Origin: G020348385 sp964538085
Lineage (GTDB): Bacteria; Acidobacteriota; Aminicenantia; Aminicenantales; Aminicenantaceae
DNA length: 64,000 nucleotides
NCBI GenBank assembly: GCA_964538085.1
Contig: CAZIDF010000016.1
Span: forward strand, 1-64,000
Direction: 5' to 3'
Positions 51,929 to 60,424 of the stretch are shown one piece after another. A model generated the notes under the pieces. That model was not told where the DNA came from. It made no database searches and worked only from the letters and a program-made list of their open reading frames with translations. Both the position numbers and the translations under genes were made by a program. Numbering within the stretch: the first letter of the stretch is position 1; each line of letters starts with the position of its first letter.

Positions 51929-54489
51929 TATTCGTAGCGGAGGGAGTCGATGGGATCGGCGATGGCGGCTTTGATGGCCTGGTAGCCGACAGGGAGGGCC
52001 GCGATGAAAAGTGAAAGCATGCCTGCCAACAGGAATAAGAGTGGATTCAGGCTCGAGCGATAGGCAAAGTTCTGCAGCCACTTGTGCATGGCGTACCAGC
52101 CGATCGGCCAAGCAATAAGGTTGGCAAAAAGAATCCAGCGGGAAAACTCCTTGGAGAGAAGCATCACGATATGGGATAAAGATGCACCCAGCACCTTGCG
52201 AATGCCGATCTCCTTTGTCCTTCTTTCGGCTGTAAAGGAAGCCAATCCAAAAATCCCCAGACAGGAGATGAAAATGGCAAGAAAAGCGAAGGTGCTGAAA
52301 ATTTTCCCCAATTTCTGTTCTGCTTGGTAGAGATCCTCCACTCCCTGATCGAGAAATGCATATTCATACGGGAAGGTGGGGGCAAAAGTCATGGTCGTCT
52401 CCCGAATATATTTCAGAGAATCCGGGACATTTTCAGGGGAAATTTTGATGAAAATGAACCTCAAGGACCCATAGTTTCGAGGATTAACGCTGAAAACGTG
52501 CGGCATGATCTCTCTGTGTAACGAGACATGATGATAATTTTTAACGACCCCTATGATGGTCCCTTCGCTACCCCAGAAACTGAGCCGCTGACCGATGGGA
52601 TCTTCCATTCCCATGTATTTGGCGGCTTCTTCGTTGATGACGAAGTTGTTTGCATCGGCAGTAGATCCGGTCTGAAAACTTCGGCCTTTCACCAACTCCA
52701 TCTCGAATGTCTCGACGTAATCGAAAAAGGATATCGTGTACCGGAAATTTGGGGAAAGATCGGGATCCTTGCCATCCCATTCCACTCCTCCTGTTTTATA
52801 GTCTTCATTGTAAGGAACACTCTGGCCGGCTGTGACATTCAAGATATGGGGATTTTGCAACAACTGGTCTCTGTAGCTCGGCAATCGACCCAGCAACATC
52901 CGGTTGATCGGTACTTTTATGACAAAATCTGTTTTTAAACCCAAAGGTCTGTTCTGGACATACTTCAACTGTTGAAAAACAACAGCTGTGCAAGCAATGA
53001 GCAATATGGAGATGCCAAACTGCCCGACTACTGTCACGACACGGAAAGACGATCTTTTGGATTTGAAATGCAAGGAAGATTTGAGAGTGTCGGCGGGTCT
53101 GTTGGCAGAGAGGAAAAAGGCCGGGTAGGCTCCTGATACAAGCCCCACGACAAAAATCAGCCCGAACAGATACAGGTACATCGAGTGACTGCCGAGTAGC
53201 GAAAATGTCAACTGCTTGGAGGTGAGGCCGTTCAAAAGGGGAATCCCCATCTTTACCAAAATCAGGGAAATGCCCAGACCGAATACCGACATCAGAATAG
53301 ATTCTCCCAGAAATTGCTGGATGAGCTCAGGGCGTTTGGCTCCCATGACCTTCCTCAATCCCACTTCTCGAGCTCGATTGGCCGAGCAGGCCGTCGCTAG
53401 GTTCATATAATTGATGCAGGCGATAAGAAGGATAAAAGCCGCGATCATGGAAAAGATATATACATAAGTCCGGCGCCCGAAGTTGAGGTGTACTTTGGTG
53501 ATGGGCAAAAGATCGACTTTTAAGGTGTCGGCAAACGGGTACGGGCTGTGCTTGCTCAAGGCTGCGGAAATCTTTTGTCTGACTTCTGTGAGCGAAACAT
53601 TTTTGTTTAGAAGGACATAGGAAGGATCTCGCCAGTTCCAGTCATCGGTCAAACGGTCTGGCAAGGGTGTTAAAAAATCCAGTTGGAGATGGGAATTGGA
53701 TGGGATATGGATCACTCCTGAGACAACAAAATCATCGCTATTATTCAATGTCATAATTTTTCCCACCGGATCATCATGGCCGAAATACTTGTTGGCCATT
53801 TTATCCGTGATGACGAGAGAGTTGGGATTCTGAAAGGCCGTCTCAGGATCGCCGAAAACAAAAGGAAAGGAGAACATGGAAAAAAAGGAAGAATCCACGA
53901 AGTTCACATTGTCTTCATAGAACATGACCGGTGTTCCACTCTTCGGTTGGTATTTGAAGGTGCAAGTCGCTAGAAGTCCGTACTCATAAATCCTCGTGAA
54001 CTGGCTGAATTCCGGGAATTCATCCGCCAACCGTGGTGCCAAGGCATACGGGACATTGCGGTCGACGACGTCGTCGGGGTGGATGATGGTGAGCATGTAA
54101 AGGTTGTCTTTGTTGGTGTGGAATTTGTCATAGCTCAGTTCATCCTGGATCCAGAGCGTGATAAGGATGAAGCAGGCCATCCCTACAGCCAATCCCAAAA
54201 TGTTGATCAGGGCAAAGACCTTGTTTCTGATGATGTTCCGGAATGCGATCTTAAAATAGTTTCGGACCATAGCTGATCTCCTATAGACGCCGTTTTTCAC
54301 GAATCCGGGAAGAGATTTGAGGGCTTCACGCCAGAACCAGCGGTTGGCTTTTTTGGGTCCTTCGTTTTCGGCGATGTATTCATAGGTTTCTTCCAAGTCG
54401 CCGATGGCATAATCGCAGTCTTTGGCGCTGGCGATGATTTTGAGAAACTTTATCGCGAAATAAGTGGACGAATATTTTTTAACGGTCAT
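51928..54489 (-). CDS. FtsX/MacB-type ABC permease with N-terminal prefix domain, second copy
   Basis: 853 residues, same plan as the protein at 7884: soluble prefix (residues 1-80, CDYAIGDLEETYEYIAENEG), TM1 (ALINILGLAVGMACFILITL), periplasmic core (NKDNLYMLTI), three TM helices with ANRAREVGLRKVMGAKRPEL, a second core domain, and the FtsX domain ERRTKEIGIRKVLGASLSHI ending DSLRYE. The two paralogs are far apart in sequence outside the signatures. No ATPase is adjacent. It starts 5 bp after the PadR stop, so both are one operon under the promoter/operator at 54850. Confidence 0.85.
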   Translation of the reverse strand: MTVKKYSSTYFAIKFLKIIASAKDCDYAIGDLEETYEYIAENEGPKKANRWFWREALKSLPGFVKNGVYRRSAMVRNYFKIAFRNIIRNKVFALINILGLAVGMACFILITLWIQDELSYDKFHTNKDNLYMLTIIHPDDVVDRNVPYALAPRLADEFPEFSQFTRIYEYGLLATCTFKYQPKSGTPVMFYEDNVNFVDSSFFSMFSFPFVFGDPETAFQNPNSLVITDKMANKYFGHDDPVGKIMTLNNSDDFVVSGVIHIPSNSHLQLDFLTPLPDRLTDDWNWRDPSYVLLNKNVSLTEVRQKISAALSKHSPYPFADTLKVDLLPITKVHLNFGRRTYVYIFSMIAAFILLIACINYMNLATACSANRAREVGLRKVMGAKRPELIQQFLGESILMSVFGLGISLILVKMGIPLLNGLTSKQLTFSLLGSHSMYLYLFGLIFVVGLVSGAYPAFFLSANRPADTLKSSLHFKSKRSSFRVVTVVGQFGISILLIACTAVVFQQLKYVQNRPLGLKTDFVIKVPINRMLLGRLPSYRDQLLQNPHILNVTAGQSVPYNEDYKTGGVEWDGKDPDLSPNFRYTISFFDYVETFEMELVKGRSFQTGSTADANNFVINEEAAKYMGMEDPIGQRLSFWGSEGTIIGVVKNYHHVSLHREIMPHVFSVNPRNYGSLRFIFIKISPENVPDSLKYIRETTMTFAPTFPYEYAFLDQGVEDLYQAEQKLGKIFSTFAFLAIFISCLGIFGLASFTAERRTKEIGIRKVLGASLSHIVMLLSKEFSRWILFANLIAWPIGWYAMHKWLQNFAYRSSLNPLLFLLAGMLSLFIAALPVGYQAIKAAIADPIDSLRYE

Positions 54490-54494
54490 GGTAT

Positions 54495-54827
54495 TTACTT
54501 TTTTTCAAAGGATGGTTCGGGAAGATCGACCCAGGCTTTTCGCTGAAGAGTCCTGACCTCCTCCAGTGCCTTGAAACCGGATTTGGTGATCCTGTAGAAG
54601 CGCTTGCTCTTCCCCCCCCTGGCTTTGACAGGATCTCCGACGACGGTGGAGACAAGCCCTTTCCTGGTCAGCCGGTCGAGGACATCATAGACGGCCCCGA
54701 TCGACCAGTATTTGCCCGTCAAGTCGGTGACGTTTTGGCGTATGGTCACACCATAGGCATTGGTGTCAAGCTTCCAAATGGAGAGAAGCATGAGTTCTTC
54801 TTGGCGGGATAAAAATTTCAATGTCAT
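54495..54827 (-). CDS. PadR-family transcriptional regulator
   Basis: 110 residues from ATG 54827 (AGGAG 8 nt before). Winged helix: QEELMLLSIWKLDTNAYGVT, WSIGAVYDVLDRLTRKGLVS and a wing GGKSKRFYRITKSG, then a short C-terminal helix. It should repress its own operon with the permease: an inverted repeat covers the -10 box of a strong promoter just upstream. The paralog at 10499 controls the matching pair. Confidence 0.9.
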   Translation of the reverse strand: MTLKFLSRQEELMLLSIWKLDTNAYGVTIRQNVTDLTGKYWSIGAVYDVLDRLTRKGLVSTVVGDPVKARGGKSKRFYRITKSGFKALEEVRTLQRKAWVDLPEPSFEKK

Positions 54828-54849
54828 CGAAATCTCCTGTATTTCTTCG

Positions 54850-54881
54850 GTATTATAGAAGATATTACACCTGGGTGTCAA
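54850..54881 (-). promoter_or_regulatory. padR-permease promoter with overlapping inverted repeat
   Basis: Minus strand TTGACA (54876-54881), 18 nt spacer, TATAAT (54852-54857): both hexamers are perfect consensus. GTATTATAGAAGATATTAC (54850-54868, 7-5-7 arms with one mismatch) covers the -10 and half the spacer, an ideal operator position for PadR autorepression. Confidence 0.75.
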
Positions 54882-55006
54882 GGAATTTTTCTGTAAACCC
54901 GAAGATTAATGAACGCCAAAAATAGAAATAAGGATGACAAGCAATAATAATTAAGGAATTGAGTATCCCGGCACCGAATTATAAAATAGGAGGAGCAGGA
55001 GAAAAA

Positions 55007-56686
55007 ATGGCAACGTACGATCTTGGTTATATAAGGAGTCAGATTATCGGCAACGATCTTGTTTTCGACACGCCTTTTGGCGAACGTAACATCCTATACG
55101 CGGACTACACCGCATCCGGGAGAGGAGTGAAGTTAATCGAGGATAAATTGCAGAACATTTTGTGTTCTTATGCGAACACACACACAGAGGACGACTACTC
55201 TGGAAAATATCTGACGCAGCTTTTCCAGGATGCCCTGAAAACGATAAAAAAACATGTCAACGCAGGAGAAACCGGAAAAGTCATCAGCGTGGGATCGGGC
55301 TCGACCGGAGCCTTGAAAAAACTCCAGGAGATCATCGGGATTTATATTCCTCCAGTCACCAGGGAAAGGATTTTCCTCTCCATCGAACGAAATGGACACA
55401 GTTTTGAAGACATCCAAAAAAGGATTGACACGGACAGGCCTGTCGTTTTTATCGGCCCTTACGAGCACCACACGAACGAGCTCATGTGGAGAGAGGCTTT
55501 TGTGGAGGTTGTGGTCACCAGGTTGGATTCCTATGGAAGAATCGACACTCACGATCTGGCAAAAAAGATCCAAGACAAAGCATACCAGGATCGTTTCAAG
55601 GTCGCATCATTTTCTGCCGGGTCCAACATCACAGGTATCCGCACCAGTGTTTACGATATCGCCAAGATCTGTCACGACAACGATTGCCTGATATTTTACG
55701 ACTTTGCGGCTGTGGCTCCTTATGTTGAAATCGATATGAACAAAGACGAACAATCTTATTTCGATGCCATATTTTTCTCTCCTCATAAATTCTTGGGAGG
55801 ACCGGGGGCAAGCGGCATCCTGGTCTTTCGAGAGGAACTTTACCGAAAGGATCTGCCTCCCACGACAGCAGGGGGAGGCACAGTGGACTTTGTGGGCTTC
55901 ACCTCCCACGATTTTGCCAAAGACATCGAGACTAGAGAAATGGCAGGAACCCCTCCGATTCTCCAGACAATAAAAGCCGCTTTAGCCATGGATTTGAAAG
56001 ATAAGATCGGGGTCCCAAAAATCGAGCGTATCGAAGCTGAATATACGAAGGATTTCCTCGCAAAAATGAAGCGTATTCCCAACTTGGAGATGGTGGGCCG
56101 GGTGGATCCTGAGGAAAAAATTCCGATCATCTCTTTCAACATCCGACACAAGGATAGAATCCTCCATCCCAAATTCGTGACCAAATTGCTGAACGATCTT
56201 TTCGGGATCCAATCCCGGGCTGGTTGTAGCTGTGCCGGACCATACGGGCATATTTTGCTCGACATCGACGAAAAGTGGTCCAACAAATACAGGGATTCTG
56301 TTCAAAAAGGGCTGTTGGGATTGAAGCCCGGCTGGGTAAGAGTCAATATCCATTACACTTTCCGAAAAGAGGATATTGATTTTCTCGCAAGAACCATCGC
56401 ATTCGTGGCTAATAAAGGCCATCTATTCTTGCCTAAATACAACTTCAACATCCAGACTGGAGAGTGGACATTTGACGGATTCTTGCATGCAGATGTTGAA
56501 TTAGGAATTGAATTCGATTTTCGAACGAAGAAGATGGATATTTCCAAGATCGACTCGACGCGTGATTCCTATTTTCAGCAAGCAGAAACTATGGCCGAAG
56601 AATTAAGAGAGCTTCCTTCCCCATCGTTTATCACAGATAGCCCAGAAATCGAAGAACTCAAAACTTTTTATTACTGTTCTTATTAA
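55007..56686 (+). CDS. class V aminotransferase / cysteine desulfurase-like protein, C-terminally extended
   Basis: 559 residues from ATG 55007 (AGGAG before it). PLP-dependent fold type I: ILYADYTASGRG, GSGSTGALKKLQ, EHHTNELMWRE, the PLP aspartate in LIFYDFAAVAPY and Schiff-base lysine in SPHKFLGGPGAS. RAGCSCAGPYGH carries a cysteine where desulfurases have their catalytic loop, though SufS/IscS sequences differ here. It is ~150 residues longer than typical SufS/CsdA, with a C-terminal region from about residue 450 of unknown fold. Substrate unassigned. Its stop touches a palindrome shared with the convergent gene. Confidence 0.82.
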   Translation: MATYDLGYIRSQIIGNDLVFDTPFGERNILYADYTASGRGVKLIEDKLQNILCSYANTHTEDDYSGKYLTQLFQDALKTIKKHVNAGETGKVISVGSGSTGALKKLQEIIGIYIPPVTRERIFLSIERNGHSFEDIQKRIDTDRPVVFIGPYEHHTNELMWREAFVEVVVTRLDSYGRIDTHDLAKKIQDKAYQDRFKVASFSAGSNITGIRTSVYDIAKICHDNDCLIFYDFAAVAPYVEIDMNKDEQSYFDAIFFSPHKFLGGPGASGILVFREELYRKDLPPTTAGGGTVDFVGFTSHDFAKDIETREMAGTPPILQTIKAALAMDLKDKIGVPKIERIEAEYTKDFLAKMKRIPNLEMVGRVDPEEKIPIISFNIRHKDRILHPKFVTKLLNDLFGIQSRAGCSCAGPYGHILLDIDEKWSNKYRDSVQKGLLGLKPGWVRVNIHYTFRKEDIDFLARTIAFVANKGHLFLPKYNFNIQTGEWTFDGFLHADVELGIEFDFRTKKMDISKIDSTRDSYFQQAETMAEELRELPSPSFITDSPEIEELKTFYYCSY

Positions 56687-56715
56687 ATTGGGGACAGGGT
56701 ATCCTGTCCCCAATT
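56686..56715. terminator. short REP-like palindrome between convergent genes, likely bidirectional terminator
   Basis: AATTGGGGACAGG (56686-56698), loop GTAT, CCTGTCCCCAATT (56703-56715): 13 bp perfect arms. It fills the whole 27 bp gap between the two stop codons. A third member of the GGGGACAGGATA repeat family, here placed to stop transcription from both sides. Confidence 0.7.
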
Positions 56716-59326
56716 AAATTATGCGGTCGAGAATGATCAGTTCGGTTTTCAGGTCGATCCCATCGCCGGTGACCTGAATCTCATATGTTCCGGCAGGAGC
56801 AAATTCCAAATAGCCTGTAAAATAAGGCTGCGGACTGTCCACCCTCTTGGTGACAAGGTCCCACCTGAATTGGTTGAAACCTTTTTTGCCCATCAACACC
56901 TCGCTCCAGATGGTTTTGCCTTTGTCGTCGACCACTCTCAATTCGACATCTCCATCATCCATCAGATAAAACGTGATCGGGACCTTCTCCGCTGTTCTCA
57001 TTCTCGGATCCTGATGGGTGTCGTTGATCCACGGCAACCGAGCGACCGGTGTTGCAAAAATCATATCCGTCTTGGGAATTCCATCTTTAAACGCCTCGTG
57101 GATCGGCCGTAGATTCATCTTGTAGATCCCTCTCCCGTGTGTCCCTACCACAAGGTCCATCTCTCTCTCCTGAATGACAAGATCGGAGATGGCCGTCGCA
57201 GCCATCTCCGGACCCAACAGGGACCAGCTCTCCCCTCGATCCACAGAGATGTACACGCCCCTATATAAGCCGGCATAAAGAATATTTTCATTCACAGGAT
57301 CTTCCAGGATGACATAAGCGACCTCATCGGGAAGGTTGGCCACGATCGATCGCCAGGTTTTCCCATAATCTTCCGAAACATACAGGTAATTTTTCAGGTC
57401 GTCATAATTGATTCCCGCGGCAGTGACATACACGCGCTCCATGTCGAAGCGGGATGGGCAGATGCTCCGGATATATCCGTTGGACAATCCATCGGAATGC
57501 TCGACCCAATTTTTTCCGTCATCATGCGTGACCCAGAAAGCGCCTCTATCCGTTCCGACATACAAAACGCCTGGCTCAAGCGGAGACTCAGCTATGGCAC
57601 CAGCAGCCACCGATCTTTTCTCCGGAAATGCCGAGACGGACAGATCCGGACTGATCAGATCCCAGGAATTGCCTTTGTTCATGCTTTTAAAGATGTAGTT
57701 GCCCGCATGATACACAGTGGAAGGATCGTGAGGGGAAATGATGTACGGGGCGATAAAATTGTAGGCTTGCCTCCCTTTATGATCTTTGGGGAGCCTCGGC
57801 CGGATTCCCACCGACCGGTCGGCCCGCATGTCCTTCCGGAAGATTCCCCCTTCCTGGCTCGACGTGTACACGATGTTCGGATCCAGCGGGTCGGCCATCG
57901 TGTAACACCCGTCGCCACCCGCCCAGGCATCGAGCCACACATATTTCCACTCATCCTGGAACTTGGGATTCCATTCCTTGGCCGGTCCATAAACGGAAGA
58001 ATCATCCTGAGTGCCTCCATACACAAAGTACGGATTCTGATTGTCCACCGAAATGTCATAAAACTCGCCGGCAGGGATGTTGTTGTGATGCATCCAGGAT
58101 TTCCCTTTATCGTAGCTGACATAAAGCCCCCCATCGTTTCCCAACAGCAGATGCTGGGGATTTTCAGGATCGATCCACATCTCGCAGTGATCCAGATGCA
58201 AGACTTCTGCCTGGTTGGGAAAAAAGTGGAACACATCTCCACCGATCAACTGGAAGGTCTTCCCTCCATCCGCACTGTGCGCCACCCTCACACCCAGACC
58301 GAAAATCTCATCGTCATCCTGAGGATTCACATAACAATCGGTGAAATACCACCCGATCCTCGAGAAGATGTGGAGTTCATCTTCGTGGGTTCTCGTCCAG
58401 GTCTGCCCTCCATCCAGAGTCCGGTAAACTTCGGCGCTGGCACTGCTTTTTTTGTTCAGGTTATCCACCAGGGCATAAGCTTTATCCGGATTGCTCCAGG
58501 ATACTGCCAGCCCGATCCGTCCAGTCTGCGGTCCATCGGGCAACCCACCCCTCAGCCTATTCCAGGTCTTCCCTCCGTCGCTGCTGCGATAAACTCCGCT
58601 TTCTTTCCCGGAAATGCCCGGATTGTTTTCCCACATCGACACATAGATGACATCCGGATTCGAGGGTGAGATCACAACATCGTTCGCTCCGGTCCGCTCG
58701 TTCACATAAAGAACATGCTCCCACGTTTTCCCGCCGTCCATTGTCCTGAACAGACCCCGGTTTTTGTTGGTCGACCAGAAATGACCTTGAACAGCCACAA
58801 ACACGACGTCGGGATTTTTCGGATGAACGGCAACCTCTCCGATGTGATAGGAATCGGGCAGGCCTGTATTCCGCCAAGTTTTGCCACCATCATCGCTCCG
58901 AAACACACCCGTGCCCGGCATCGTGAAGTTCCTCGGCTTTTTGAGGCTTTCCCCCGACCCGAGCCAGATGACATCGGGATTGGAAGGAGCCAGAGCGATG
59001 TCCCCGATACCGAGGGCCGACTGGTTTTCGAAGATCGGCTTCCAGGTCAAACCGTGATTGACCGTTTTCCACAAGTTGCCCGAACCAAAAGCCACATACC
59101 ATGTTCCAGGCCGTGCAGGATCGCATTGAATAGCTTCCACCCTTGCCGAATTGAAGACAGGCCCCAGGGAAATCCACTCGAGATCAAACGGGGAACTTTT
59201 TTTCATCTTCACATACTGTTCCCAAGAATCCAAAAGCGGGCTTTTGGCCTCCTGTGCACCGATATAAACATGGCTTCCGATCACCAGAAACAACAATATG
59301 CTCAACAATGTTTTTTTTATTTTCAT
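56714..59326 (-). CDS. secreted VPS10/sortilin-like BNR beta-propeller protein, second copy
   Basis: 870 residues with signal peptide (LLSILLFLVIGSHVYIGAQ). Asp-box/BNR repeats run through residues 80-740: SDDGGKTW, TMDGGKTW, SSDGGKTW, TLDGGQTW, SYDKGKSW, SMNKGNSW, THDDGKNW, SEDYGKTW, SVDRGESW. The last ~100 residues form a beta-sandwich (VPITFYLMDDGDVELRVVDD) like the tail of the copy at 4289. Homologous in architecture to that protein but clearly diverged. GGAGGT precedes ATG 59326. Extracytoplasmic; ligand or enzyme activity unknown. Confidence 0.85.
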   Translation of the reverse strand: MKIKKTLLSILLFLVIGSHVYIGAQEAKSPLLDSWEQYVKMKKSSPFDLEWISLGPVFNSARVEAIQCDPARPGTWYVAFGSGNLWKTVNHGLTWKPIFENQSALGIGDIALAPSNPDVIWLGSGESLKKPRNFTMPGTGVFRSDDGGKTWRNTGLPDSYHIGEVAVHPKNPDVVFVAVQGHFWSTNKNRGLFRTMDGGKTWEHVLYVNERTGANDVVISPSNPDVIYVSMWENNPGISGKESGVYRSSDGGKTWNRLRGGLPDGPQTGRIGLAVSWSNPDKAYALVDNLNKKSSASAEVYRTLDGGQTWTRTHEDELHIFSRIGWYFTDCYVNPQDDDEIFGLGVRVAHSADGGKTFQLIGGDVFHFFPNQAEVLHLDHCEMWIDPENPQHLLLGNDGGLYVSYDKGKSWMHHNNIPAGEFYDISVDNQNPYFVYGGTQDDSSVYGPAKEWNPKFQDEWKYVWLDAWAGGDGCYTMADPLDPNIVYTSSQEGGIFRKDMRADRSVGIRPRLPKDHKGRQAYNFIAPYIISPHDPSTVYHAGNYIFKSMNKGNSWDLISPDLSVSAFPEKRSVAAGAIAESPLEPGVLYVGTDRGAFWVTHDDGKNWVEHSDGLSNGYIRSICPSRFDMERVYVTAAGINYDDLKNYLYVSEDYGKTWRSIVANLPDEVAYVILEDPVNENILYAGLYRGVYISVDRGESWSLLGPEMAATAISDLVIQEREMDLVVGTHGRGIYKMNLRPIHEAFKDGIPKTDMIFATPVARLPWINDTHQDPRMRTAEKVPITFYLMDDGDVELRVVDDKGKTIWSEVLMGKKGFNQFRWDLVTKRVDSPQPYFTGYLEFAPAGTYEIQVTGDGIDLKTELIILDRII

Positions 59327-59383
59327 CGATTTCGACCTCCCTCAAATCTTCCAAGACGTTGGCTAAAATAACATAGCCCTCCC

Positions 59384-60151
59384 GTGGTGTCAAAATATGA
59401 AAAAGACTTTAAAAAATCCAGCGAGAGTATTATGTTAGAAAGGCATGAGTCATTGAAAATGGAAAGGGCAAAAACGCCTTCTAAAGCAACAAAATCGATT
59501 CGGGCCATTTTTACGGCACTTTTCGCATTAGCCGCTATTTTTATTCCGGCAGGAACTCTCAAATGGCCCGAAGCCTGGCTGTTTATCGTTCTCTATGCAA
59601 TAGCCGTGACGGCCGCGATATCCTGGATGAAAAAAAAAGCGCCAAGCCTCCTCAAAGAGCGGCAGAAGAGAAAAAAGGATGCCAAAAGTTGGGACCGAGT
59701 ATTCATGCGCCTCTATTCGATCTTCCTGATCGTTCTGTTGATTCTACCCGGTCTGGATGCGGTCCGTTTCCGTTGGTCGACCGTTCCCCTTCTCGTAAAA
59801 ATACTCGCTTTTATCGGCTACTTACCCGGATTTGCAATGGCATTCTGGGCCATGAGGGAAAATGCCTATTTATCCGATGTCGTGCGGATTCAGGAAGACC
59901 GTGGACACACCGTTGTCACCACCGGGCCTTACAAATATGTCCGGCACCCGATGTACATGGGGGTTCTCTTGATCATGTTCTGTTTCCCTCTCTCCCTCGG
60001 ATCCCTGTACACTCTGATACCCGCCGTGATCATCGTTGCACTCTTCTTATTCCGGACCGCCTTGGAAGACAAGACCCTCCTGGAAGAACTCCCAGGTTAC
60101 AGGGAATATGCCCAGAAAGTCCGCTACCGCCTCATCCCCGGTATCTGGTAA
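59384..60151 (+). CDS. isoprenylcysteine carboxyl methyltransferase (ICMT)-family membrane protein
   Basis: 255 residues from GTG 59384; ATG 59432 and ATG 59459 are possible and nearer to the first helix. About five TM helices (AIFTALFALAAIFIPAGTLK; LFIVLYAIAVTAAIS; IFLIVLLILPGLDAV; ILAFIGYLPGFAMAFWAMR; the last pair near the end). The family signature GPYKYVRHPMYMG (SAM-binding GPYxxxRHPxY) and the C-terminal LEELPGYREYAQKVRYRLIP are present. Bacterial ICMT/PEMT-like proteins methylate lipids or unknown small molecules; there is no prenylated protein here to suggest the eukaryotic role. Confidence 0.82.
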   Translation: MVSKYEKDFKKSSESIMLERHESLKMERAKTPSKATKSIRAIFTALFALAAIFIPAGTLKWPEAWLFIVLYAIAVTAAISWMKKKAPSLLKERQKRKKDAKSWDRVFMRLYSIFLIVLLILPGLDAVRFRWSTVPLLVKILAFIGYLPGFAMAFWAMRENAYLSDVVRIQEDRGHTVVTTGPYKYVRHPMYMGVLLIMFCFPLSLGSLYTLIPAVIIVALFLFRTALEDKTLLEELPGYREYAQKVRYRLIPGIW

Positions 60152-60230
60152 AATCACTTGCCATTGGACATACCTTCCGCTCTAGTTCGGATCTTTAACG
60201 CCATTTTCTCATTGCCCTTCTCGGCTCCTG

Positions 60231-60410
60231 CGTAACTCCGCTCGTTAATTCCCAGTCTCTATCATTCAAGCTTCTGTTCCCCTGATTGTCTGAAGCTCTA
60301 AACCTTGAATATAGTCGTGCTCAATACATACTCGGAGTCCCTTCAGGATTCCCTCACAGAACAATTCGGAAAGGCTAGATCCTCAATGGCGCTCCAGGAA
60401 TACCCAATGG
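60231..60410. repeat. dispersed intergenic repeat, copy B
   Basis: About 180 bp matching copy A at 11766-11950 in the same orientation (shared CGCTCGTTAA, CTGTTCCCCTGA, GTCGTGCTCAATACATa, GATTCCCTC, AAGGCTAgATCcTCAATGG). Where A has TCTGAC-TTC-GTCAGA, B has AGTCC-CTTCA-GGATT, a different sequence that also pairs. It occupies most of the gap between two convergent genes. Confidence 0.7.
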
Positions 60411-60424
60411 CAAAAACTTGTTTT

